Shown piece by piece: positions 52,989 through 61,156 of a stretch of 64,000 nt of DNA. Position 1 is the first letter of the stretch. Every line of letters begins with the position of its first letter. The notes beneath the pieces were generated by a model. That model was given only the letters and a program-made list of their open reading frames with translations. It was not told where the DNA came from and did not search any database. This stretch comes from RYN-133 sp963754285 (lineage in GTDB: Bacteria > Actinomycetota > Actinomycetes > Mycobacteriales > Jatrophihabitantaceae). A program made the translations under genes and the position numbers. The stretch is taken from contig CAVWFN010000006.1 of NCBI GenBank assembly GCA_963754285.1, positions 723,236-787,235 of the forward strand, written 5' to 3'.

Positions 52989-53647
52989 TGCCCGGCGTGA
53001 CGATCGCGTCGTCCTACGGCACCGGCGGCAGTGTCATCGCACCGGCGGTCGCCGCACGGTTGAAGCTGCCGCTGCTCGATCGAGCGATCAGCGTGCAGGT
53101 CGCTGCCCAGTTGCACGTGAGCATCGATGAGGCTCAGACGGCGCGTGAGCGGCGCTCTTTCGCCGACCGATTCCTATCGCTGCTCGCGCCGCTCGCCGGC
53201 GGTGTTCTCGGTGCCGGCACCGATGCCGCGCCGCCGACCGCACTTCCGCCGCCCGAGGAGACCGACGCGTTCCGCGAACAGGCCGAACGCGTCATGCGCG
53301 GTCCACTGGCCACCGGCGTCGTCATCCTCGGCCGCGCCGGCGCTGCCGCGCTGCGCCACGAACCCGACGTGCTTCGCGTGCGACTGTTCGGCGCGCAAGG
53401 GGCACGCCTCGAGCACGCCATGCGCGCCGAAAACGTCGACGAACCGACTGCCACCGAACGTATGCACCAGGTCGACACCGCACGCGCCCAATACGTGCGC
53501 CGTCTCTATCGGTGCGACGTCGACGATCCCGCGCTCTATCACCTACAAATCGACAGCACAGTGCTTCCGACCGACGCCTGCGTCGACCTCATCGTCACCG
53601 CCTACCGCGCACTCGAGGCCCAATGCGCTGACGTGCCGTCCAGCTGA
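52988..53647 (+). CDS. Cytidylate kinase-like family protein
   Basis: A 219-residue P-loop-like protein. The N-terminal VTIASSYGTGGSVIAPAVAARLKLPLLDR resembles the Cmk2 family, where the usual GxxGxGK P-loop is replaced by a GTGG turn. LATGVVILGRAGAAAL and MHQVDTARAQYVRRLYRCDVDDPALYHLQIDS are family landmarks. Biochemical roles of this group are unsettled; nucleotide kinase activity is only inferred. It is coupled to the exporter (TGATG). Confidence 0.75.
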   Translation: MPGVTIASSYGTGGSVIAPAVAARLKLPLLDRAISVQVAAQLHVSIDEAQTARERRSFADRFLSLLAPLAGGVLGAGTDAAPPTALPPPEETDAFREQAERVMRGPLATGVVILGRAGAAALRHEPDVLRVRLFGAQGARLEHAMRAENVDEPTATERMHQVDTARAQYVRRLYRCDVDDPALYHLQIDSTVLPTDACVDLIVTAYRALEAQCADVPSS

Positions 53648-54007
53648 CGAACCGCCTCCACCAAGTGCCACGTGGTTGGGCTATCGCGCCACCGACACGC
53701 GGCTCGCACGCAGAGATCGTCAGCAGTCGCACCGTCCGGTATCCGTCTGATTGTGACTTGATGACGGACCGACGGCTTCGTTATCGCGCAGGTCGATCGC
53801 TAGCCGCCGACGCGCATTTGAATTGTTCTCGAATCGCAGCGGCCAACAAACAAGAGCTTGATCAAGCGGCCGGATCGGCCGAATTGAGTGCGTGTTAGCC
53901 GATAGCTCGCGCGTGATTCTGAGGCACATGCTGCACGGCGGATCGCGATCTTGTTGACGCAGCGCCTGACGCGGAAGACTATGCACGAAGGTTGTTCGGG
54001 GGGCGTC
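53648..54007 (+). other. Intergenic with dispersed repeat copy A
   Basis: No gene is recognised. It contains repeat copy A (53786-53882), and then a weak match to the short motif around 53895-53915. The 3' part holds the likely promoter of the next lipoprotein gene. Confidence 0.5.
53786..53882 (+). repeat. 97-nt dispersed repeat, copy A
   Basis: It aligns without gaps to 57891-57987 with 76 of 97 identical bases by hand count. Both start GCGCAGGT and end with GGATCGGCCGA. The inner GCTTGATCAAGC of this copy is a perfect 12-bp palindrome. Mismatches are not concentrated at one codon position, so coding conservation is unlikely. Confidence 0.65.
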
Positions 54008-54388
54008 ATGCGGGTCCTGTGGTCGGTGCGCGTCGGTCTGGCAGCGGCATTGCTTGGCTTTGCCGCCCTCGCTGCCGGATGCTTGAGCTCGGCGCCGCCT
54101 GCGGGACTAACAGTGCACGTCGGCGTATTCGGCGGACCTCTGACGCGTGTTGGCGGAAAGATTCGCATGGTTGAATCAAACGCCCCCGTGCCGCACGCAC
54201 GGATCATCGTCACCGCCCGTGACGGCTCGGCCCGACAGGGCAGTACCGATGCCAGCGGTAAAGCGACGTTCGGGCTCGCACCCGGGCGATATTTAGTTAG
54301 TTCCTCCACCTGCGGTGACGGGCCGCACGCAGTGATTGTCCGGCCGGACCGTCACGCGTATGTGCAACTCATTTGCGGCATCCCGTAG
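54008..54388 (+). CDS. Small lipoprotein with carboxypeptidase-regulatory-like fold
   Basis: A 126-residue protein starting at ATG 54008. The signal ends in a lipobox (GFAALAAGCLS). The mature domain reads PVPHARIIVTARDGSARQGSTDASGKATFGLAPGRYLV, the classical 'variable-Ig' carboxypeptidase-D regulatory pattern, ending with a Cys pair (SSTCGDGPH, LICGIP). It is predicted to be anchored to the outer face of the membrane; function unknown. Confidence 0.65.
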   Translation: MRVLWSVRVGLAAALLGFAALAAGCLSSAPPAGLTVHVGVFGGPLTRVGGKIRMVESNAPVPHARIIVTARDGSARQGSTDASGKATFGLAPGRYLVSSSTCGDGPHAVIVRPDRHAYVQLICGIP

Positions 54389-54994
54389 TAGGCCGCCAGC
54401 GGATCTACCGTCGATCGTGAGCGTCATGAGATGGCACTACCGATCCGTTTCAACGAGCTTCCATTGCGTCGCCCCCCATCGCGGCGGTCAGTCGTGCGCG
54501 AACCTCGGCGTCTGCCGACTCCGAAACAGTCACGCGGATTATCCTCCGCCAGCCACCTCTACCGCCCGGACCGGCGGGATCAAGCCCTCGGCGCGTAGCC
54601 GCTCGATGATCTGCGTGAGCCGATCAGGGTTGGAGGTCATCCGGCAATTCTGCTGCGCTTGCGCAGGCATCGTTCCGCTCGCGCATCCTCTCGCGCCCTT
54701 CCGTCCCTGCCCCTCTCGGAGCGGCTAGATCAAACGCACGGATTTGCCGCGCAGCGGCGCTACCGGATCTCATAGGTATTGCCGGGCTCGTTGATGAGGC
54801 AAGCTCGGTGGTGGTAGCGGCCGGCGGGTCAGCACTGACCGGATCTGACCTTCGAGGTCTTGCGGCAGACCGTGCGCCCGCTGGTCGTGAGAAGGCTGAT
54901 CGCTGCTGGGATGTCGTGCCCCCAGAGTTCCGGGTGAGCACTGTTCTATGAGATCGCGAATGTCTTTTCCACGCTGCCAGACAAAGGGAAGTTC
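54389..54994 (+). other. Region left of the IS110 transposase, likely containing its left end
   Basis: No convincing gene; a 33-codon minus-strand frame (54640-54539) is the best short ORF. The last ~225 nt (from about 54770) are rich in short inverted repeats (for example GGTCAGCACTGACC) and immediately precede the transposase. In IS110 elements the non-coding left end encodes the structured bridge RNA, so it may be here. The exact left boundary was not found. Confidence 0.45.
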
Positions 54995-56248
54995 GTGGAG
55001 AGGGTGCGGATGCTGTTCGTGGGTGATGACTGGGCCGAGGCTCATCACGACATCGAGATCGTCGACGAGACCGGCGAGCGGCTGGCGCGCCGGCGACTGC
55101 CTGAGGGCCTGGAGGGCATCAGCCGACTGCATGCGTTGATCGCGGCGGCGATGCCCGAAGAGTGGGCCGACCTCGATGACGCTGAGGCGGCCGGGCGGGT
55201 GAAGGTCGGGATCGAGACCGAGCGTGGCGGTTGGGTGGCTGCGCTGGTCGCCGCGGGCTATGAGGTGTTCGCGATCAACCCGAAGGCCACCACCCGGTAC
55301 CGGGATCGGCACTCGATGTCGGGAGCGAAAAGCGATCCGGGTGATGCGCATGTGCTGGCCGAGATCGTGCGCCTGGATCGGGCCCATCACCGCCCGGTCG
55401 CCGGCGACAGCGCCGATGCTGAGGCCATCAAGCTGGTGGCCCGCAGCCACCAGACGATGATCTGGGAACGGACCCGGCACGTGCTGCGGCTGCGCTCCAC
55501 GCTGCGCGAGTACTTCCCCGCAGCGTTGGACACCTTCGCCGATCTGGACGAGCCTGAGGCGCTCGAGCTGCTCGCCGCCGCACCCGACCCGGACCAGGCA
55601 GCGCGGCTGAGCAAGGCGAAGATCACCGGCGCATTGAAGCGCGCTCGGCGCCGCAACATCGCCGACCGGACGGTCGAGATCCAGCAGTCGCTGCGGGCCG
55701 AAACACTTCGGCAGCCAGCCGCGGTGCAGACCGCCTACGCTGCGATCACCGTCAGCGAGGTGCGGCTGATCAACGCGCTCAACAGTGAGATCGACACCCT
55801 CGGTGAGGTGGTGGGCGAGCATTTTGGCCGTCACCCGGACGCTGAGATCTACGCCAGCCAACCCGGCCTCGGCGTCATCCTCGGCGCCCGGGCCCTGGCC
55901 GAGTTCGGCGACGACCCGCACCGCTTCGCCGATGCCAAATGCCGCAAGAACTACTCCTCCACCTCGCCCATCACCAAAGCCTCCGGCACCAAGAAGCAGG
56001 TGCTGGCCCGCTACGCGAGAAACACCCGCCTGGCCGATGCACTGCAGCAGTGGGCGATGTCATCGCTGCGCGGCTCACCCGGCGCCCGCGCCTACTACGA
56101 CCAACTGCGCGCCCGAAAGGTCAGCCACCAGGCCGCATTGCGTCGGCTGGCCAACCGCAACGTCGGCATCCTCCACGGCTGCCTGAAAACCCGCACCCTC
56201 TACGACGAGAACACCGCCTGGGGACACCGAAACACCGCAGTGGCTTGA
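54995..56248 (+). mobile_element. IS110-family transposase (insertion sequence)
   Basis: A 417-residue intact transposase. The N-terminal DEDD RuvC-like domain shows MLFVGDDWAEAHHD, VGIETE and SMSGAKSDPGDAHVLAEI. The C-terminal Transposase_20 domain shows IYASQPGLGVILGARALAEFGD and the catalytic-Ser region CRKNYSSTSPITKASGTKK. GTG 54995 or ATG 55010 may be the start. IS110 elements lack terminal inverted repeats, moving by a bridge-RNA-guided recombinase mechanism. No frame break, so possibly active. Confidence 0.92.
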
Positions 56249-56988
56249 CTTTCAAAATCCTGGGATGTCTGCCGCGGAGCGGCTCGACCGGCTCTGCCGC
56301 GGTGCGTGCCGAAGGGACCTGCCGCGGTGCGTGCCGCTGATGACGGGCGGCACAGCAGGGGAGCGCGGCGAACCTTTCGCGACGACCAAAGGGTGAGGCG
56401 TGGGCGGTGAGGACCAGACGCGGATGGGTGATTCGGGCCCTTACTGGCGGACCTTGGCCGGGGAGCGAGCGCCGGTGGCGGTTGGAGCGCTACGAGGTTT
56501 CGCTGCTGCTTGCCCGGGTAGCGGATCACTGAGATCAGTGCGTACGAAAACAACGGCACCGCCGCCCAGTACCACCCGCCGCTGACGATCGCGACCACAG
56601 CGGCGACGACGACCGCCCCAGTGAACACGACGAGGTTGGGTGTGCGGTTGCGGTCGTAGTTGGCGAGTCGGTACTGCACCAGCGCGGCCGCAGCGGCTCG
56701 CAGCCTGAGATCGGCGGGAGGCTTTCCGGTCCTCGCCGCGCGCAGCACCTGGCGGCGCTCTTGATTGCCGAGTCCGCGAAGGAGCGTCTCGCGAGCCTGG
56801 TAGTTCTTGCGCGTGGCGAAGTACATCACCAGCGTGTATCCCAACCCGATGACCGCGTTCTCGATGAGGATCCGCGGCCAACTGTCGTGGTAGTCGTGAC
56901 GGTTCCACACGCTCATCCACGCAGCGAAGAACACGCCCTGGAAGATCGCCGACTTCCACGCCGGCGAGATGCGGGCTTCGACTCTCAT
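56200..56988 (-). CDS. Membrane protein with 3' end running into IS110
   Basis: A 262-residue frame. Residues 1-160 look genuine: two helices (KSAIFQGVFFAAWMSVW; IENAVIGLGYTLVMYFA), a charged middle (YQARETLLRGLGNQERRQVLRAARTGKPP) and two more helices (LVVFTGAVVVAAVVAIVSGG; AAVPLFSYALISVI). After about residue 165 composition changes to Arg/Pro-rich sequence that continues into the antisense of the transposase end. The native stop was probably lost or moved by the insertion. Start ATG 56988. No family recognised. Confidence 0.55.
   Translation of the reverse strand: MRVEARISPAWKSAIFQGVFFAAWMSVWNRHDYHDSWPRILIENAVIGLGYTLVMYFATRKNYQARETLLRGLGNQERRQVLRAARTGKPPADLRLRAAAAALVQYRLANYDRNRTPNLVVFTGAVVVAAVVAIVSGGWYWAAVPLFSYALISVIRYPGKQQRNLVALQPPPALAPRPRSASKGPNHPSASGPHRPRLTLWSSRKVRRAPLLCRPSSAARTAAGPFGTHRGRAGRAAPRQTSQDFESQATAVFRCPQAVFSS
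56294..56336 (+). repeat. Two direct repeats right of the IS110 gene
   Basis: CTGCCGCGGTGCGTGCCG occurs at 56294-56311 and again at 56319-56336 (25-nt period), within 90 nt of the transposase stop. It may belong to the right end of the element or to the interrupted host sequence. Confidence 0.5.
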
Positions 56989-57129
56989 AGCGAGATGATG
57001 CCCGCCTCAGTCCGCGGCAGCAAATACTCTGCCGGCGCATTCCAAACACGCGACTGCTGGCGTGGTGCGCGCTGCTCCGAGTCCTCGAGTGTGCTCTCGC
57101 GAATCGACCGGATATGCCGCACACAGCGT

Positions 57130-57153
57130 GCGCGATAGCCGTCGATAGCGAGC
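57130..57153 (+). repeat. Dispersed short motif, copy R2
   Basis: GCGCGATAGCCGTCGATAGC plus GAGC. It shares AGCCGTCGAT and flanking GCGC arms with copies at 51297, 60224, 60928 and 62651. It lies 85 nt upstream of the DoxX-like gene. Confidence 0.5.
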
Positions 57154-57237
57154 AACTCGAGTTCGTCCGCGCGCCGCGCGGATGGATGAATATGCACTCA
57201 TGAGTTATCGACCTTGAATCCGGAGCACTATGAGGGA

Positions 57238-57660
57238 ATGAACCCGCGCGCTCGTGTCACGGCTGCTGCCGTCGCGCTCGGCGCGCTGCTCCTTACAACG
57301 GGGACATGGCATTTCGCCTCGCCAGAAGGCTTCGAATCGATCGTGCCGCGCTTCCTTGGTTCACCCGCCTTCTGGGTGCGGCTCAGCGGCGTCGGCGAGC
57401 TGGCTTGCGCGGTCGGGCTGCTGATCCCGCGGACCCGTCACGCGGCTGGGTGGGCCTCAGCCGCGTTGTTCGTCATCGTCTTCCCGGCAAATGTCGACAT
57501 GGCCGTCCATGCCTGGCATGGCGATGGCAGCAAGGTCGTTGCCTACGGACGGTTGCCGCTCCAGGTCCCGTTGGTGTTGTGGGCGCTCTACATCGCCCGA
57601 GGCAGGCTTCGCTGGAGGCGGCGCTCGGCAACGAGCCTCGCGCTGAGCCGCACCGGATAA
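57238..57660 (+). CDS. DoxX-like four-helix membrane protein
   Basis: A 140-residue protein with four hydrophobic segments. PAFWVRLSGVGELACAVGLLIPRTRHAAGWASAALFVIVFPANVDMAVH is the DoxX/DoxD-like pattern, and the basic tail faces the cytoplasm. Family members are membrane proteins of poorly defined redox-related function. ATG 57238 with GAGGGA upstream is preferred to the TTG at 57214. Confidence 0.72.
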   Translation: MNPRARVTAAAVALGALLLTTGTWHFASPEGFESIVPRFLGSPAFWVRLSGVGELACAVGLLIPRTRHAAGWASAALFVIVFPANVDMAVHAWHGDGSKVVAYGRLPLQVPLVLWALYIARGRLRWRRRSATSLALSRTG

Positions 57661-58129
57661 ACGTCCATGATCGGCACGGATCTGCTGAGGACGTCGGATC
57701 CTCATGTCACGCCAGGGTCGGTTTGTTGTTCCGCGCGGCGAGTCGTAAGAGACACTCACCGGGCGCAGCCGATGGACGGGATCGCCAAGCCCGGCTCGGC
57801 ATCTCGGCCAGGTCGCCGAATGGTCTTCTGACCTCGTCCGACGAGCTATCGGATGGGCCGCTGTTGATCGCGCACCTACCCGTCGATATAGCGCAGGTTG
57901 ATCGCGGTCCGACGCCGCGCATATGAAGCGTTCTCGGATGGCAGCCGTCGGCGAAGAGGACCTTGATCAAGCCGCTGGATCGGCCGATGACCGGGCGACA
58001 GACCGACGTTTCGCCACGGCGTAGAGCGGGGCCGGTGTGCTCGCGCCGGCAGCCCAATTTGGAGCGAGAGCGCCACAGATCCCGGCGTACGTCCCATGCT
58101 GGTCTCCGCGGAGTGGTTGGTGGGCGTGG
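57661..58129 (+). other. Intergenic with repeat copy B
   Basis: No gene with a start site and bias is seen. The region between 57891 and 57987 is the second copy of the dispersed repeat. Convergent position: downstream of both the DoxX gene (plus) and the CHAP/lectin gene (minus). Confidence 0.5.
57891..57987 (+). repeat. 97-nt dispersed repeat, copy B
   Basis: Partner of copy A at 53786-53882 (about 78% identical by hand count, same strand). The sequence just before it, GTCGATATAGCGCAGG, overlaps the consensus of the short GCGC-AGCCGTCGAT motif, so long and short repeats may be one family. Confidence 0.65.
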
Positions 58130-58942
58130 TCAGGGGTTGAGCGCGATGAACTCGACGTCGGAGTTGTGCCAGACGCCGCTCACGGTGCGGGTATCCGGAC
58201 TGGTCGAACCGTTGTAGTTCAGTTCGCTGATACGGATGGTGCCGGCGGCGGGATAGACGCCGCTGACGAAGGCGACGTGCCCGGTGCTGTCGGTGCCGGG
58301 GAAGCCCGGCTCGAACACGACTATCGAGTCGGTGTGCGGGACACGATCGACGTCGTAGCCCGCCCGCGCGGCGGAGGTATTCCAGTACTGCGCGTCGCCC
58401 CACACATCGGGGTAATGCCCGGTGTACACGTGGGCCGCATCCTCGGCGTAGTAAGTGCATTGCCCCTTCGGAAACAGGTTGGCGCTGCGGGTGGCGCCGA
58501 CGGAGCGCACGCTGTTCGTGGCCCAGTCGGTAGCACCGGCGGCGGTGTATGTGACCACGTTTCCGCTGGGCAGCACGCACAGCCGGTAGCTGCCTTGACG
58601 CAGTGGGGGGTAGGAGGCCCATAGCGGCTTGCCGGTCGCGCTGTAGACGACGAGGTTTCCGTCGGTCTGCTGGACGGCCCAGGCATTCGCGTGTCCGAAC
58701 GTGCCTGAGTCCCAAAGCGGGTGGTCTGCCGCGTCGTACTCGACGAGGTTGCCGTCGTCCTGCATGACCAACCGGAACGAGCCGTTGACCAGCTCCTGGT
58801 TCCTCATGATGTGGATGGACGAGTTTGCGCACGTCCCGAGGTTGGTGAGCGTCGCCGCCGCGGCGGGGTCAGCGATGACCGCGAAGCTCGCCGCGGTCAG
58901 CACCGCGGTGAGCGAACTCGCGGCGAACGTGCGGATTCGCAT
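58130..58942 (-). CDS. Secreted CHAP-domain protein with bulb-type lectin domain
   Basis: A 270-residue exported protein. Signal peptide: RTFAASSLTAVLTAASFAVIADPAAA. A mannose-binding bulb-lectin-like domain (~32-150) has two clear QxDxNxVxY-type sites, MQDDGNLVEYDA and QTDGNLVVYSA, and a third weaker one. A C-terminal CHAP amidase domain contains the catalytic Cys in FPKGQCTYYAED and His in DSTGHVAFVSG. It likely binds glycans and cleaves peptidoglycan or similar amide bonds outside the cell. ATG 58942 follows AAGGAGATT. Divergent from the LuxR gene. Confidence 0.85.
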   Translation of the reverse strand: MRIRTFAASSLTAVLTAASFAVIADPAAAATLTNLGTCANSSIHIMRNQELVNGSFRLVMQDDGNLVEYDAADHPLWDSGTFGHANAWAVQQTDGNLVVYSATGKPLWASYPPLRQGSYRLCVLPSGNVVTYTAAGATDWATNSVRSVGATRSANLFPKGQCTYYAEDAAHVYTGHYPDVWGDAQYWNTSAARAGYDVDRVPHTDSIVVFEPGFPGTDSTGHVAFVSGVYPAAGTIRISELNYNGSTSPDTRTVSGVWHNSDVEFIALNP

Positions 58943-59150
58943 CGGAATCTCCTTCGTGGAAAGGTGTCTGCGAGCAAGTGTGGCGAGCGCCGATGAGCCT
59001 GCGCATGCGCAGATCTCCGTATCTTCCGGCCGATGCAGTGCGTTGCGGGCGGTGCCCGGTTGACCCACAATGAGGCCACGCGGCCGCGGGGACGGCACAT
59101 CGCGGCTGCGGATCGGTCCACATTCGACCGGTGGCGAGAGCGAGGTCGCG

Positions 59151-59906
59151 ATGCCGGAGATGTCCGGGCTGACCGCTTCGCGCATGGCCGCTCTGATGGA
59201 CCTCGTGCACGCGCTCGGTGCGGTGGGAGGGTCACCGAGCGACATCGTCGAACTGCTCCGGCGGATCGTCCCGAGCGACGACGTGAGCCGAGTGAGGATC
59301 GAACCGAGCAACCGGCGCACCACGGACGATTGCTGGTACTCCGACCTGCCGCCCACTGCCGCGCCCGGGCAGGACGCCGACCTGGATGAGATGTTCTGGA
59401 CGGCGTACTGGACGGATCTCGTCTGCCGCTACCCGATGCAGTGGCGATCGGTTGGCGAGATCCTGTCCGCCCACGACTTCATGAGCGACCGCGAGCTGGC
59501 GCGGTCACCGACCGGCGCACTGTTCCGGAGATACGACGTCAAGCACAACCTCATCGTGCCGCTGCGGATCGTCGGCGGCGTCGAGCTCCGCATCGAGCTC
59601 TTTCGGGCCGACGGGATCGCATACTCGGACACGGACAAAGCCGTTCTCGCGCTGCTCCGTCCCCATATCGCGCTCTGGCAGGACCGCGTCACACGACCCT
59701 GCGCAGAGGTGCTGACCGCACGCCAGCGGGAACTTCTCACCTTGGTCGCCGAAGGCATGTCCAATCGCGACATCGCTGCCGCGCTCGTGCTGAGCGAGGG
59801 CACCGTTAGGCGGCACCTCGACAACATCTACCTGCGTCTGAGCGTTTCGAACCGCACGGCCGCCGTTGCTGCGCTGCAGCACCTCGACGAAACCGCGGGT
59901 CCCTAG
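59151..59906 (+). CDS. LuxR-family transcriptional regulator
   Basis: A 251-residue regulator. The N-terminal ~180 residues form a GAF-like sensing region (DEMFWTAYWTDLVCRYPMQW, HNLIVPLRIVGGVELRIELFR). The C-terminal LuxR HTH is LTARQRELLTLVAEGMSNRDIAAALVLSEGTVRRHLDNIYLRL. There is no receiver domain, so control is by ligand or protein contact rather than phosphorylation. ATG 59151 is chosen over the upstream frame. It is divergent from the CHAP/lectin gene, with 208 nt shared, and may control it. Confidence 0.8.
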   Translation: MPEMSGLTASRMAALMDLVHALGAVGGSPSDIVELLRRIVPSDDVSRVRIEPSNRRTTDDCWYSDLPPTAAPGQDADLDEMFWTAYWTDLVCRYPMQWRSVGEILSAHDFMSDRELARSPTGALFRRYDVKHNLIVPLRIVGGVELRIELFRADGIAYSDTDKAVLALLRPHIALWQDRVTRPCAEVLTARQRELLTLVAEGMSNRDIAAALVLSEGTVRRHLDNIYLRLSVSNRTAAVAALQHLDETAGP

Positions 59907-60374
59907 CCAGGCCGGCGAGTGGCGCATCTATCTCGCCACTCGATCCGCCTACGACACCCGTCGTCCGACGGGCGGCCACCGGAACCGCCACGAACAAGAG
60001 CGGTGCGTAGCGAGGTAGGCCCGCGACACAGCGTCGCAACGACGAATCACGACACGCGCGTGTATCCGGGACGAAGCAATCACCCTCAACGCGAAGCAGC
60101 TCCCGAACCACATCTGGGTCCTCACCGGCGGACACAACTTCCATCCCAATCACTAGCAACTCCCATTAGCAACACATCGCGCCCGCTGTCGCGGCTGGCC
60201 AAAACAGCCGGATGCCGCGGAGAGCGCACGATAGCCGTCCGATCTGAGCGAACGCCGCGCCTCGACCGTGACGCGCATATGAATCAATACCGAGCTCAGG
60301 ACGGTCAAGATCAATCGACCGCATGGGACGAATTTGAGTACGCGACTTCACGGCGACGCCGCTACGTTCGCTGC
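59907..60374 (+). other. Intergenic with repeat copy R3
   Basis: No gene recognised. R3 (60224-60250) matches the short motif, and the sequence after it (GACGCGCATATGAA near 60271) also matches the interior of repeat B, so this may be a decayed long copy. Confidence 0.45.
60224..60250 (+). repeat. Dispersed short motif, copy R3
   Basis: GCGCACGATAGCCGTCCGAT followed by CTGAGCG. One base longer in the core than the other copies. It lies 125 nt upstream of the small ORF at 60375. Confidence 0.4.
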
Positions 60375-60581
60375 ATGGACGAAAGCGTGGAACGTGCGCG
60401 CCGCGTGGCGGCCTCGCTGGTGGGCATGAGAATTGACGAGGCCCGTGCATTGATCTCGTCGCAGCCTGGCGTGTATCTGCGTGAAGTGCCATGGGGCGCT
60501 GGGGTCGAGCAATCGTTCGGCTTCGGACGGATCACCGTCCACATACGGGACGAGCGGGTCGTTCGGGCCGAATTGGGTTGA
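60375..60581 (+). CDS. Small protein resembling I78-type peptidase inhibitors
   Basis: A 68-residue protein starting at ATG 60375. LVGMRIDEARALISSQPGVYLREV followed by FGRITVHIRDERVVRAELG matches the length and strand pattern of the I78/potato-inhibitor-like family (helix, extended binding loop, and a terminal RITVHID-V-A--G motif). No signal peptide, so it would act in the cytoplasm. Similarity is by pattern only. Confidence 0.55.
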   Translation: MDESVERARRVAASLVGMRIDEARALISSQPGVYLREVPWGAGVEQSFGFGRITVHIRDERVVRAELG

Positions 60582-60670
60582 CGACCGGATGCCTCGGGTC
60601 GGTGATCTTGCGCAGCGGTTTCTTCAGCTGGCGGCCGGATCTGCCGCTGATCGGCGCTAAGTTCGGCGGT

Positions 60671-60817
60671 GTGAGCGATGGCGCACCGATCGAACTGCTC
60701 GGCCTCGACGCAGAGCGGGAGGTGATCCTGGCTCGTCGCGCAGGCGAGCCGTCGTTCGTATGGGTGCAGGATCTCGCAGACGCCCATCAAGCCGCAGCTT
60801 TGCGGGGCGGGACGTAG
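60671..60817 (+). CDS. Small hypothetical protein
   Basis: A 48-residue frame from GTG 60671: APIELLGLDAEREVILARRAGEPSFVWVQDLADAH. Balanced composition and alternating hydrophobic residues suggest it could be real, but it has no clear ribosome site. Confidence 0.3.
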   Translation: MSDGAPIELLGLDAEREVILARRAGEPSFVWVQDLADAHQAAALRGGT

Positions 60818-61156
60818 CCGTCAGTCATCTAGTCCATCACGAACTGCGCGCAGCCGGGATCTCACCGTGGAGTACAGGCCTCCGCGTCATCTGACTTTCC
60901 TCGGTCAACGCATGCTCATGCTGCGTAGCGCGCGGAGCCGTCGATCTCGCGCACATCGACTCGGCGTCGCGGGCACGACAGATCAATCCGTATTCGTCCC
61001 CGCCGCCGGTTGGATAACCCAATCCATCCGATCATCTCGATCGGCCAGGGGTGAGCTTCACGACAAGCACCGGAGCTCCAGAGTGGCGGTGACGTGCAAC
61101 AGATCATCGAGCGCGACGCGTCGTATGAGTACGTTTTGGCGGAGGTGGAGGGGCTG
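60818..61156 (+). other. Intergenic with repeat copy R4
   Basis: No gene recognised. Copy R4 of the short motif lies at 60928-60952. The last 60 nt before ATG 61157 are likely leader sequence of the lipoprotein gene. Confidence 0.45.
60928..60952 (+). repeat. Dispersed short motif, copy R4
   Basis: GCGCGCGGAGCCGTCGATCT followed by CGCGC. It keeps the AGCCGTCGAT core and GCGC on both sides. Confidence 0.5.
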
